Positions 44,279-55,300 of a stretch of 64,000 nt of DNA are shown one piece after another. The number at the start of each line of letters is the position of its first letter. The first letter of the stretch is position 1. Position numbers and translations under genes: made by a program. Origin of the DNA: Puccinia triticina (Eukaryota > Basidiomycota > Pucciniomycetes > Pucciniales > Pucciniaceae); contig NC_070571.1 of assembly GCF_026914185.1 (NCBI RefSeq), forward strand, positions 3,348,001 through 3,412,000, read 5' to 3'. Under the pieces are notes generated by a model, which ran no database searches, had not been told where the DNA came from, and worked only from the letters and a program-made list of their open reading frames with translations.

Positions 44279-44383
44279 CTAAAGAGTGATGACACGGGTC
44301 CAAGCGGCTCACGTATGTGGCAAATGTAATGCTCATACAGCGAGTAGTAGAGCCCTAGAGGTGCACAACTGGGGAGGACTTAC
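44279..44383 (-). other. Intron-like module A (105 nt) in the gag leader
   Basis: Minus strand: donor GTAAGTCCTCCCC at 44383, the shared TGCACCTC phrase and CCACATACGTGAGCCGC, acceptor ATCACTCTTTAG at 44279. It ends 27 bases upstream of the Gag start codon, so it would be a 5'-leader intron. Confidence 0.65.
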
Positions 44384-44414
44384 TTTTGCTCCCTTGCGCC
44401 TCCGCCGCTGAACC

Positions 44415-44416
<2 letters not shown>

Positions 44417-44450
<34 letters not shown>
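44417..44450 (+). repeat. A34 homopolymer run
   Basis: A run of about 34 A on the plus strand (T on the element's coding strand) in the leader of element C, followed by an AAAAGAAAAG tract. Confidence 0.9.
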
Positions 44451-44452
<2 letters not shown>

Positions 44453-44520
44453 AAAAGAAAAGAAAAGAAAGAAAGGTCAAGAATATGAATGGTTTCTCAA
44501 TGGAAAAGCAGGTTTGATGA

Positions 44521-44599
44521 CCGCCAAGCGTCTCAAAATCCCGTAGAGACAAGACTGTAAATCTTGAGGTTGCTGGTTTGATCCCGGCTTGGGGGACCA
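44521..44599 (+). ncRNA. Near full-length tRNA-Tyr(GUA)-like sequence at the primer-binding site of element C
   Basis: The plus strand can fold as a whole tRNA. The acceptor is CCGCCAA with TTGGGGG (one mismatch), then a D-stem GTCTC/GAGAC. The anticodon stem is CAAGA/TCTTG around the loop CTGTAAA with anticodon GTA (44557-44559). The T-stem is GCTGG/CCGGC with loop TTTGATC, and the sequence ends A-CCA at 44596-44599. CCA is not encoded in eukaryotic nuclear tRNA genes, and there is no intron, so this looks copied from a mature tRNA. It lies two bases inside the 5' LTR, exactly where the minus strand needs its primer-binding site (TGGTCCCCCAAGCCGGGA). The D-loop lacks the usual GG, so it is probably not a working tRNA gene. 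Confidence 0.8.
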
Positions 44600-44601
44600 A
44601 A

Positions 44602-45347
44602 TGTGGAACTCCAACCGGTGCTGGGCCGTTGGCAGTTACTTGAAGGGAAAGTGCGCTGTGCGCTGCCTTCACGGTGGTCTGGGGAAAGTGAGAGATCAGG
44701 GATTCAAGTTGATAGCGTTTAGTGTGGGGGGGGGGGGGGGATTTTTGGTTTGAGACAACAGGGGGTAGATTCCCGTCGGCGGTGGTTTGTTGTTCAGGAT
44801 CTGAGGAGAGGAGCCGGCGAGCTGAGCCGGGAAAAGTGATCTGAAGGAAGGGAATCTGGAAAAAAAGGATCAACGCGGCGCTGAGAGGGTGAACTCAGAA
44901 GCTCCGCAAGTATATTGGCAACTATGGGATCAATAAACTTTAGATTTGGGATTTTGGAGGTCAATGGATGATCTGGAGTATAAAATTTTTATGGTTCAGA
45001 CAAAGTCCATGCCGCCCCATTGTCTGAGTTAGAACTGAACTCAGACTCTGGGGTTGTGACATGCTGTGGACAAGTCATCATACACCTGCGCGCACACACG
45101 CGCAACAACAAAGAGGAGAGAGGAAGGAGAGGAAGAGAGAGAAACAAACCACAAAACAAAACAACCTGACACAAAACAGAAACAAAACCAACCCTCCGCA
45201 TAACAAGGCCTAAAAAAAACAACAAGAAGGAAGACATGTGATGTTTCTTGAGCCTGATACGCCTTGATGAGATCTTGAGGTCTTGCTAAGTTTGAAGTAC
45301 CGCTGGATATTCCGCGGGCCTGCGGCGCCACGAGTATGGTCACCACA
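44602..45347 (-). repeat. 5' LTR of Ty3/Gypsy element C (746 bp)
   Basis: TGTGGAACTCCAACCGGTGC at 44602 to ATGGTCACCACA at 45347. It matches the left LTR with a longer G-run near 44727 and a CGCGCACACA insertion near 45090. Confidence 0.92.
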
Positions 45348-45420
45348 CCGTGTATGGGTACAGGTGTCTGAATATCACAAAAAACACCGCGGTTACCCGG
45401 GTCCACTTGGCGATCTGTAC
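45348..45420. mobile_element. Right part of the GGTACC-rich element split by element C
   Basis: GTGTATGGGTACAGGTGTC through CGGTTACCCGGGTCCACTTG and GCGATCT. It is the inverse of the 34185 end (AGATTGCCAAGTGGACCCG) and the counterpart of 36325-36378. Confidence 0.5.
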
Positions 45421-46159
45421 TGGAAAAACACATCACAAATTTCAGGCAATTGTTTTTATGTAACTTAATTTCAGTTGAACAACACAGTTTACCGTGTACT
45501 GCAGCGTGGCCTGATTTTTGTGACATATGTGTAGTTCTTGAATGCAACAACTGTCACAGAAAATATTGTACATATTTTATAAACATGTTTTCATTCCTAG
45601 TAATAAAATCATCATTCCTGCAAGCTACCATTCCAACAGGTTATGAGCCTCTTGCTGGAGTAGCTCAAAAAACAAGCAACAACTTCTTCAAAGACAATCA
45701 CCCGTAGCGGGCCTGAGGACAAGACATCACCAGTAGTTTCATTCTAGAAACAAGCATCATCAATCACCTCTCATCATAGTCATTGCTGACAAGTCACCGT
45801 AGTCCGCCGGTGAACCCATCTTCAAATTTTTTCTTCTTTTTTCTTCTTTTTTCTCTTTCATCTCTTCATCAACAATCTACACATAAAATTGATTAAAAAA
45901 AAATATAAACTGAAATAAATCAAACAAACAAAACATAAAAATCTTTTTCTCTTCCCTTCCCCCAATTATCCAACCAAATCCGACCTCGGAAGAGTTGGTT
46001 CACAGTAAATCCTACTCCCGTCTGGTTACACTCACAGGTAAACTCTTAGTTTACCAATCTTCAAGCAAGCTTGTGGTGAATATGATCACCCATAGCTACG
46101 ATGCCGCTGAAAGAGAAGTAAACTAAGTTTGAAACTAGTGAGAAGACCCAACAGAGCGG
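45421..46159. other. Unassigned sequence with a small cysteine-containing frame
   Basis: The plus-strand frame at 45450-45707 contains DICVVLECNNCHRKYC, a CX5CX2CX4C-like cysteine cluster that could be a zinc-binding remnant, but no family is recognised. The rest, 45710-46159, shows nothing. Confidence 0.35.
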
Positions 46160-46534
46160 TTTGGCTCCACTTGATCTTGGAACGCCTACGCCGACTGTGG
46201 ACAACTCTCCCCCTTTTTTTTTCTCTCTATCTTTCCCCTCTTTCTCCTACTTCTGCCCCTCCCTCCAATCCTACCACATGCCCAATAATAAACCCCCCTC
46301 TGGCGGATTTGTCCCTCAGCCTGCCGGCTGTCTCATACCTGGCCTGCGGACACTGGATTGGACGACACCAACAATGAAGTCCGTTCTTGGACCCCAACTT
46401 TCATTGAACAACTACTTCAAATGTTGAATCAATCGCGCCCCGATTGAATCAAATGCCAGCGCAGGCCCTTCCACCTTTTTTGGTCTAAACAAGGGCAAGG
46501 ATCAAGCAGTTTCAGACGATGAACCTGTAGAGAC
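46160..46534 (+). pseudogene. Coding-like fragment cut off by the 15.6 kb element
   Basis: Codon-like sequence: MPNNKPPSGGFVPQPAGCLI (46279 on) in one frame, ending at a TGA near 46422, and from about 46450 a second frame reading NASAGPSTFFGLNKGKDQAV and SDDEPVE up to the insertion site at 46535. I recognise no family. The frame pattern and the abrupt end at the element suggest a host or element gene interrupted by the insertion; sequence right of 62129 also looks coding. Confidence 0.4.
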
Positions 46535-46859
46535 CACTGTGAAAAAAACTCAAGAAACTGCTGTCAGTTGACATGCAGCACACTCCAGTTGATTCCTAGT
46601 TGATACCAGGCTCAGACACATGAATCCCAGGGTGGTAAACCCTGGAATTTTTGGAAGTTCCTCAGCTTAAGTCTAGTGCACAATTCACTAGACTGAGTTA
46701 CAGAAAACTTAGACTGAAGTACACAGACTGAGCCTCGGGGCTCAGTGCCCTCTGGCCCAGTCAACAAGGGGGTACATAAATATGTACATGGACACCCAGG
46801 CCATATGTATTTATGTACCTGTGCGGGTCAGGATGTATGTACATAAATACATAGTTGTC

Positions 46860-47690
46860 AATCACTCCTGGTCAAATGTTTTGTACACCATTTGGCCAGG
46901 AGCGTACACCAGTCAACCGGGAGGCATTCCTTCCGGTCGACCGCTGTATGCAACAGTCAACCGGGATGAAGCCCTCCCGGTCAGTGACTGTACACACCAG
47001 TCAACTGGGGAGTATCCCTCCCAGTCCTCCCAGTCGACAGGATCTATCAGCAGCACACTACCAAGATGGATGAATTTGCGATGTTGTATATTGATCAATA
47101 TAGCGTATATTGATCAATTTATATTGATCAATTTTTTTTTATTATTCTTCTTGATACCTTTGTCTGTTTTCCATGTCTCCTTAATACCATTCTATAATCT
47201 CTCTCCTTCCCCTTGTGTTAGCTTCAAGCCACAGGAATCTTTTTTTTTGCCTGATAACATTCATAAATTTCTACATACACCATTCAATTCTTCCTGAAAA
47301 AAAGACATTGCAAGTTTTAGGATTAATCCAGGGTGGCTGAGGGGTCTCAATTTTTTTTTCTTTTTTTTTTACTTCAACAATTGATCTGTTATCAGAAGTC
47401 TGCAAATTGACTTTTTTTTCAAAGAAGGAAAAACTTTGACCCCTGACCTCTCTCATGATACCATCCTGCACACATTTTTAATTTGGTTTGTTGAACTTCC
47501 TCAAGATATTGCATATCATACTTGAAGTGCTACATGCATAGGAAGCCTTTTTGAAATTAGTTTACCATGGTTTAGCATATTTTTGTCAGGTTCTTTTTTT
47601 TATCTACTTTTGTTATCAACCACAGATTAATGAGGAATATTTCCACATAAAATTTTGTTGGACAATTTTTCTGAATATAAAACCCAGAAA
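46860..47690 (+). repeat. Left shoulder of the giant palindrome
   Basis: About 650 bp (47040-47690) are the inverse of 57541-58205, from CCAAGATGGATGAATTTGCG and TTGATCAATATA repeats to TCCATTATGCAGC. The outermost 180 bp contain a few CAACCGGGAGG palindromes that correspond to the long array at 58210-59730. Confidence 0.88.
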
Positions 47691-49317
47691 TAATGTTTTT
47701 GGGGTCACATCCATTATGCAGCAGCTGCAATCTGATCAGTTGCCAAATCTCACTACTTTGTTAGTTTCTTGGTATTTCTGCAACTATATCTCAACACAGC
47801 CTGGGAATTTTTCCATGAAATTGGTACCAAAATTTTTAAAAGCCTCCATAGAATCATTGTGTACCTTGAATGACCACAAAATCCCCAAATGTAGCTGCTA
47901 CAATCTGATCAGTGGCCAAATATCACTAATTTGGTAGTTTCTTGGTGTTTCTGCCACTATATCTCAACACAGCCCAGGAGTTCTTCCATGATATTGGTTT
48001 CAAAATGATCAATAGTCCCCAAGGATTCATTGTGTACCTTAAATGACCACGAAACTCCCTAATGTAGCCCCTACGACCTGATCAGTTGCCAAATATCACT
48101 AATTTGGTAGTTTCTTGGTTTTTCTGCCACTATATCTCAACACAGCCTGGGGGTTCTTCCATGATAATGGTATCAAAATGTTCAGTAGCCCCCAAGAATC
48201 CATTGTGTACCTTAAATGACCACAAAACCCCCAAATGTGGCAGCTACAATCTCATCAGTTGCCAAATCTCACTAATTTGGTAGGTTCTTGGTGTTTCTGC
48301 CACTATATCTCAACACAACCTGGGAGTTCTTCCATGATATTGGTTTCAAAATGATCAATAGTCCCCAAGGAGTCATTTTGTACCTTAAATTACCATGAAA
48401 CTCCCTAATGTAGCCCTACGACCTGATCAGTTGTCAAATATCACTAATTTGGCAGTTTCTTGGTGTTTCTGCCACTATATCTCAAAGCAGCCTGGGATTT
48501 CTTCCATGATGTTGGTACCAAAATAATCACATGCCCTCAAACATTCATTGAGTACCTTTGATGACCACAAAACCCCCAAATGTAGCAGCCACAATGTGAT
48601 CAGTTACCAAACATCACTAATTTGGTAGTTTCTTGGTGTTTCTACCACTATATCTCAGCGCAGCTTGGGAGTTCTTCCATGATATTGGAACCAAAATGAT
48701 CACATGCCCCTGAAGATTCATTGTGTACCTTGAATGAACACAAAACCCCCAAATGTAGCAGCCACAATGTGATCAGTTGCCAAATATCACTAATTTGGTA
48801 GTTTCTTGGTGTTTCTGCCACTATATCTCAGCACGGTGTGGGAGTTCTTCCATGATATTGGTACCAAAATGATCAAATTCTCCTGAAGATTAATTGTGTA
48901 CCTTGAATGACCACAATACCCCCAAATGTAGCAGCTAGGATGTGATCAGCTGCAAAATATCACCAATTTGGTAGTTTCTGGTGTTTCTGCCACTATATCT
49001 CAGCGCAGCGCGGGATTTCTTCCATAATATTGGTATCAAAATGATCAAATTCCCTCAAAGATTCATTGAGTACCTGGAATGACCACAAAACCCACATATG
49101 TAGCAGCCACAATGTGATCAGTTGCCAAATATCACCAATTTGGTAGTTTCTTGATGTTTCTGCCACTATATCTCAGCGCAGCGTGGGAATTCTTCAATGA
49201 TATTGGTACCAAAATGATTAAATGCCCTCAAAGATGAATTGTGTACCTTGAATGGCCACAAAACCCCCAAATGTAGCAGGTACAATGTGAATGGTTGCCA
49301 AATATCACTAATTTGTC
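47691..49317 (-). repeat. 173-bp satellite array, left block (about 9 units)
   Basis: Units of about 173 bp with landmarks CACTAATTTGGTAGTTTCTTGG, GCCACTATATCTCA, TTCTTCCATGATATTGG and CCCCCAAATGTAGCAGC. Orientation switches at about 49317 (ACTAATTTGTCAACTGATCAC), the centre of the palindrome. Confidence 0.92.
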
Positions 49318-52300
49318 AACTGATCACAGTGTGGCTGCTACATTTGGGGGTATTGTGGTCATCCAAGGTACACAATGAATCTTCAGGGCCAATTGATCAC
49401 TTTGGTACCAACATCATGGAAGAACTCCCACGCTGAGCTGAGATATAGTGGCAGAAACACCAAGAAACTACCAAATTAGTGATATTTGGCAACTGATCAC
49501 ATTGTGGCTGCTACATTTGGGGGTTTTGTGGTCATCCAAGGTACAAAATGAATCTTCAGGGCCATTTTATCATTTTGGTACCAATATCATGGAAGAACTC
49601 CCATGCTGGCCTGAGATATAGTGGCAGAAACACCAAGAAACTACCAAATTAGTGATATTTGGCAACTGATCACATTGTGGCTGCTACATTTGGGGGTTTC
49701 GTGGTCATCCAAAGTACACAATGAATCTTCAGGGCCATTTGATCATTTTGGTTCCAACATCATGGAAGAACTCCCATGGTGGCCTGAGATATAGTGGCAG
49801 AAACACCAAGAAACTACCAAATTAGTGATATTTGGCAACTGATCACATTGTGGCTGCTACATTTGGGGGTTTTGTGGTCATCCAAGGTACACAATGAATC
49901 TTCAGGGCCAATTTATCATTTCGGTACCAACATCATGGAAGAACTCTCATGCTGGCCTGAGATATAGTGGCAGAAACACCAAGAAACTACCAAATTAGTG
50001 ATATTTGGCAACTGATCACATTGTGGCTGCTACATTTGGGAGTTTTGTGGTCATCCAAGGTACTTGATGAATTTTTGAGGGCAGGTGATCATTTTGATAT
50101 ACCTATATCATGGAAGAACTCCCATGCTGGGCGGAGATATAGTGGCAGAAACGCCAAGAAACTACCAAATTAGTGATATTTGGCAACTGATCACATTGTG
50201 GCTGCTTCATTTGGGGGTTTTGTGGTCATTCAAGGTGCTCAATGAATGTTTGAGGGCAGGTGATCATTTTGATATACCTATATCATGGAAGAACCCCCAT
50301 GCTGGGCGGAGCTATAGTGGCAGAAACACCAAGAAACTACCAAATTAGAACATTTGCCAACTGATCACATTGTGGCTGCTACATTTGGGGGTTTTGTGGT
50401 CATCCAAGGTACAAAATGAATCTTCAGGGCCATTTGATTATTTTGGTACCAATATCATGGAAGAACTCCCATGCTGGCCTGAGATATAGTGGCAGAAACA
50501 CCAAGAAACTACCAAATTAGTGATATTTGGCAACTGATCACATTGTGGCTGCTACATTTGGGGGTTTTGTGGTCATCCAAGGTACACAATGAATCTTCAG
50601 GGCCAATTTATCATTTTGGTACCAACATCATGGAAGAACTCCCACACTGAGCTGAGATATAGTGGCAGAAACACCAAGAAACTACCAAATTAGTGATATT
50701 TGGCAACTGATCACATTGTGGCTGCTACATTTGGGGGTTTTGTGGTCATTCAAGGTACACAATGAATCTTCAGGGGCATGTGATCATTTTGGTACCAATA
50801 TCATGGAAGAACTCCCATGCTGCGCTGAGATATAGTGGCAGAAACACCAAGAAAATACCAAATTAGAACATTTGCCAACTGATCACATTGTGGCTGCTAC
50901 ATTTGGGGGTTTTGTGGTCATCCAAGGTGCTCAATGAATGTTTGAGGGCATGTGATCATTTTGATACCAATATGATGGAAGAACTCCCATGCTGCGCTGA
51001 GATATAGTGGCAGAAACACCAAGAAACTACCAAATTAGAACATTTGCCAACTGATCACATTGTGGCTGCTACATTTGGGGGTTTTGTGGTCATCCAAGGT
51101 ACAAAATGAATCTTCAGGGCCATTTGATCATTTTGGTTCCAATATCATGGAAGAACTCCCATGCTGGCCCGAGATATAGTGGCAGAAACACCAAGAAACT
51201 ACCAAATTAGTGATATTTGGCAACTGATCACAGTGTTGCTGCTACATTTGGGGGTTTTGTGGTCATCCAAGGTACTCAATGAATGTTTGAGGGCAGGTGA
51301 TCATTTTGATATACCTATATAATGGAAGAACTCCCATCCTGGGCAGAAATATAGTGGCAGAAACACCAAGAAACTACCAAATTAGTGATATTTGGCAACC
51401 AATCACATTGTGGCTGCTACATTTGGGGGTTTTGTGGTCATTCAAGGTACCCAATGAATCTTCAGGGGCATGTGATCATTTTGATACAAATATCATGGAA
51501 GAACTCCCACGCTGTGCTGAGATATAGTGGCAGAAACATCAAGAAACTACCAAATGAGTGGTATTTGGCAACTGATCACATTGTGGCTGCTACATTGGGG
51601 GGTTTTGTGGTCATCCAAGGTACACAATGAATCTTCAGGGCCATTTTATCATTTTGGTACCAATATCATGGAAGAACTCCCATGCTGGCCTGAGATATAG
51701 TGGCGGAAACACCAAGAAACTACCAAATTAGTGATATTTGGCAACTGATCACATTGTTGCTGCTACATTTGGGGGTTTTGTGGTCATCCAAGGTATTCAA
51801 TGATTCTTTGGGGGTGATTAATCATGTTGGTACCAATATTATGGAAGAACTCCCACGCTGTGCTGAGATATAGTGGCGGAAACACCAAGAAACTACCAAA
51901 TTAGTGATATTTGTCAACTGATCACATTGTGGCTGCTACAATTGTGGGGTTTTTTGTCACATTGTGGCTGCTACATTTGGGGGTTTTGTGATCATCCAAG
52001 GTACTCAATGAATGTTTGAGGGCATGTGATCATTTTGGTACCAATATCATGGATGAAATCCCACGCTGTGCTGAGATATAGTGGCAGAAACACCAAGAAA
52101 CTACCAAATTAGTGATATTTTGCAACTGATCATAGTGTTGCTGCTACATTTGGGGGTATTGTGGTCATTCAAGGTACACAATGAATCTTCAGGGGCATTT
52201 GATCATCTCGGTTCCAATATCATGGAAGAACTTCCATGCTGCGCTGAGATATGGTGGCAGAAACACCAAGAAACTACCAAATTAGTGATATTTGGCAACC

Positions 52301-55300
52301 AATCACATTGTGGCTGCTACATTTGGGGGTTTTGTGGTCATTCAAGGTACACAATTAATCTTTGAGGGCTTTTGATCATTTTGGTTCCAATATAATGAAA
52401 GGAATCCCACGCTGCGCTGAGTTAAAGTGGCAGAAACACCAAGAAACTACCAAATTAGTGATATTTGGCAACTGATCACAGTGTGGCTGCTACATATGGG
52501 GGTTTTGTGGTCATTCAAGGTACCCAATGAATCTTCAGGGGCATGTGATCATTTTGATACCAATATCATGGAAGACCTCCCATGCTGCGCTGAGATATAG
52601 TGGCAGAAACACCAAGAAACTACCAGGGTGGTGATCTTTGTCAACTGATCACATTGTGGCTGCTACATTGGGGGGTTTTGTGGTCATCCAAGGTACACAA
52701 TGAATCTTCAGGGCCATTTTATCATTTTGGTACCAATATCATGGAAGAACTCCCATGCTGGCCTGAGATATAGTGGCAGAAACACCAAGAAACTACCAAA
52801 TTAGTGATATTTGGCAACTGATCACAGTGTGGCTGCTACATTTGGGGGTTTTGTGGTCATTCAAGGTACCCAATGAATCTTCAGGGGCATGTGATCATTT
52901 TGATACCAATATCATGGAAGACCTCCCATGCTGCGCTGAGATATAGTGGCAGAAACACCAAGAAACTACCAGGGTGGTGATCTTTGTCAACTGATCACAT
53001 TGTGGCTGCTACATTGGGGGGTTTTGTGGTCATCCAAGGCACACAATGAATCTTCAGGGCCATTTTATCATTTTGGTACCAATATCATGGAAGAACTCCC
53101 ATGCTGGCCTGAGATATAGTGGCGGAAACACCAAGAAACTACCAAATTAGTGATATTTGGCAACTGATCACATTGTTGCTGCTACATTTGGGGGTTTTGT
53201 GGTCATCCAAGGTATTCAATGATTCTTTGGGGGTGATTAATCATGTTGGTACCAATATTATGGAAGAACTCCCACGCTGTGCTGAGATATAGTGGCGGAA
53301 ACACCAAGAAACTACCAAATTAGTGATATTTGTCAACTGATCACATTGTGGCTGCTACAATTGTGGGGTTTTTTGTCACATTGTGGCTGCTACATTTGGG
53401 GGTTTTGTGATCATCCAAGGTACTCAATGAATGTTTGAGGGCATGTGATCATTTTGGTACCAATATCATGGATGAAATCCCACGCTGTGCTGAGATATAG
53501 TGGCAGAAACACCAAGAAACTACCAAATTAGTGATATTTTGCAACTGATCATAGTGTTGCTGCTACATTTGGGGGTATTGTGGTCATTCAAGGTACACAA
53601 TGAATCTGCAGGGGCATTTGATCATCTCGGTTCCAATATCATGGAAGAACTTCCATGCTGCGCTGAGATATGGTGGCAGAAACACCAAGAAACTACCAAA
53701 TTAGTGATATTTGGCAACCAATCACATTGTGGCTGCTACATTTGGGGGTTTTGTGGTCATTCAAGGTACACAATTAATCTTTGAGGGCTTTTGATCATTT
53801 TTGTTCCAATATAATGAAAGGAATCCCACGCTGCGCTGAGTTAAAGTGGCAGAAACACCAAGAAACTACCAAATTAGTGATATTTGGCAACTGATCACAG
53901 TGTGGCTGCTACATTTGGGGGTTTTGTGGTCATTCAAGGTACCCAATGAATCTTCAGGGGCATGTGATCATTTTGATACCAATATCATGGAAGACCTCCC
54001 ATGCTGCGCTGAGATATAGTGGCAGAAACACCAAGAAACTACCAGGGTGGTGATCTTTGTCAACTGATCACATTGTGGCTGCTACATTGGGGGGTTTTGT
54101 GGTCATCCAAGGTACACAATGAATCTTCAGGGCCATTTTATCATTTTGGTACCAATATCATGGAAGAACTCCCATGCTGGCCTGAGATATAGTGGCAGAA
54201 ACACCAAGAAACTACCAAATTAGTGATATTTGGCAACTGATCACAGTGTGGCTGCTACATTTGGGGGTTTTGTGGTCATTCAAGGTACACAATTAATCTT
54301 TGAGGGCTTTTGATCATTTTTGTTCCAATATAATGAAAGGAATCCCACGCTGCGCTGAGTTAAAGTGGCAGAAACACCAAGAAACTACCAAATTAGTGAT
54401 ATTTGGCAACTGATCACAGTGTGGCTGCTACATTTGGGGGTTTTGTGGTCATTCAAGGTACCCAATGAATCTTCAGGGGCATGTGATCATTTTGATACCA
54501 ACATCATGGAAGAACTCCCATGCTGGCCTGAGATATAGTGGCAGAAACACCAAGAAACTACCAAATTAGTGATATTTGGCAACTGATCACATTGTGGCTG
54601 CTACATTTGGCGGTTTTGTGGTCATTCAAGGTACCCAATGAATCCTCAGGGGGATGTGATCATTTTGATACCAATATCGTGGAAGAACTCCCATGCTGGC
54701 CTGAGATATAGTGGCAGAAACACCAAGAAACTACCAAATTAGTGATTTTTGGCAACTGATCACATTGTGGCTGCTACATGTGGGGGTTTTGTGGACATTC
54801 AAGGGACACAATGAATCTTTGTGGCCGTTTGATCATTTTGGTACCAATATAATGGAAGGAATCCCACGCTGCGCTGAGATATAGTGGCAAAAACCCCAAG
54901 AAACTACCAAATTAGCGATATTCGTCAACTGATCACATTCTGGCTGCTACATTTGGGGGTTTTTTGTCACATTGTGGCTGCTACATTTGGGGGTTTTGTG
55001 ATAATCCAAGGTACTCAATGAATGTTTGAGGGCATGTCATCATTTTGGTACCAATATCATGGATGAAATCCCACGCTGTGCTGAGATATAGTGGCAGAAA
55101 CACCAAGAAACTACCAAATTAGTGATATTTTGCAACTGATCATAGTGTGGCTGCTACATTTGGGGGTATTGTGGTCATTCAAGGTACACAATGAATCTTC
55201 AGGGACATTTGATCATCTCGGTTCCAATATCATGGAAGAACTTCCATGCTGCGCTGAGATATGGTGGCAGAAACACCAAGAAACTACCAAATTAGTGATA

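Noticed and set aside
44521..44599. Functional nuclear tRNA-Tyr gene
   Set aside because: It encodes CCA, has no intron, lacks the D-loop GG, has an acceptor mismatch and lies exactly at a primer-binding site; a copied tRNA is more likely.
44415..44873. 152-codon minus-strand frame over the LTR and poly-A tract
   Set aside because: It crosses the LTR, the tRNA-like sequence and a T-tract (poly-Phe), and is not conserved as a frame in the other LTR.
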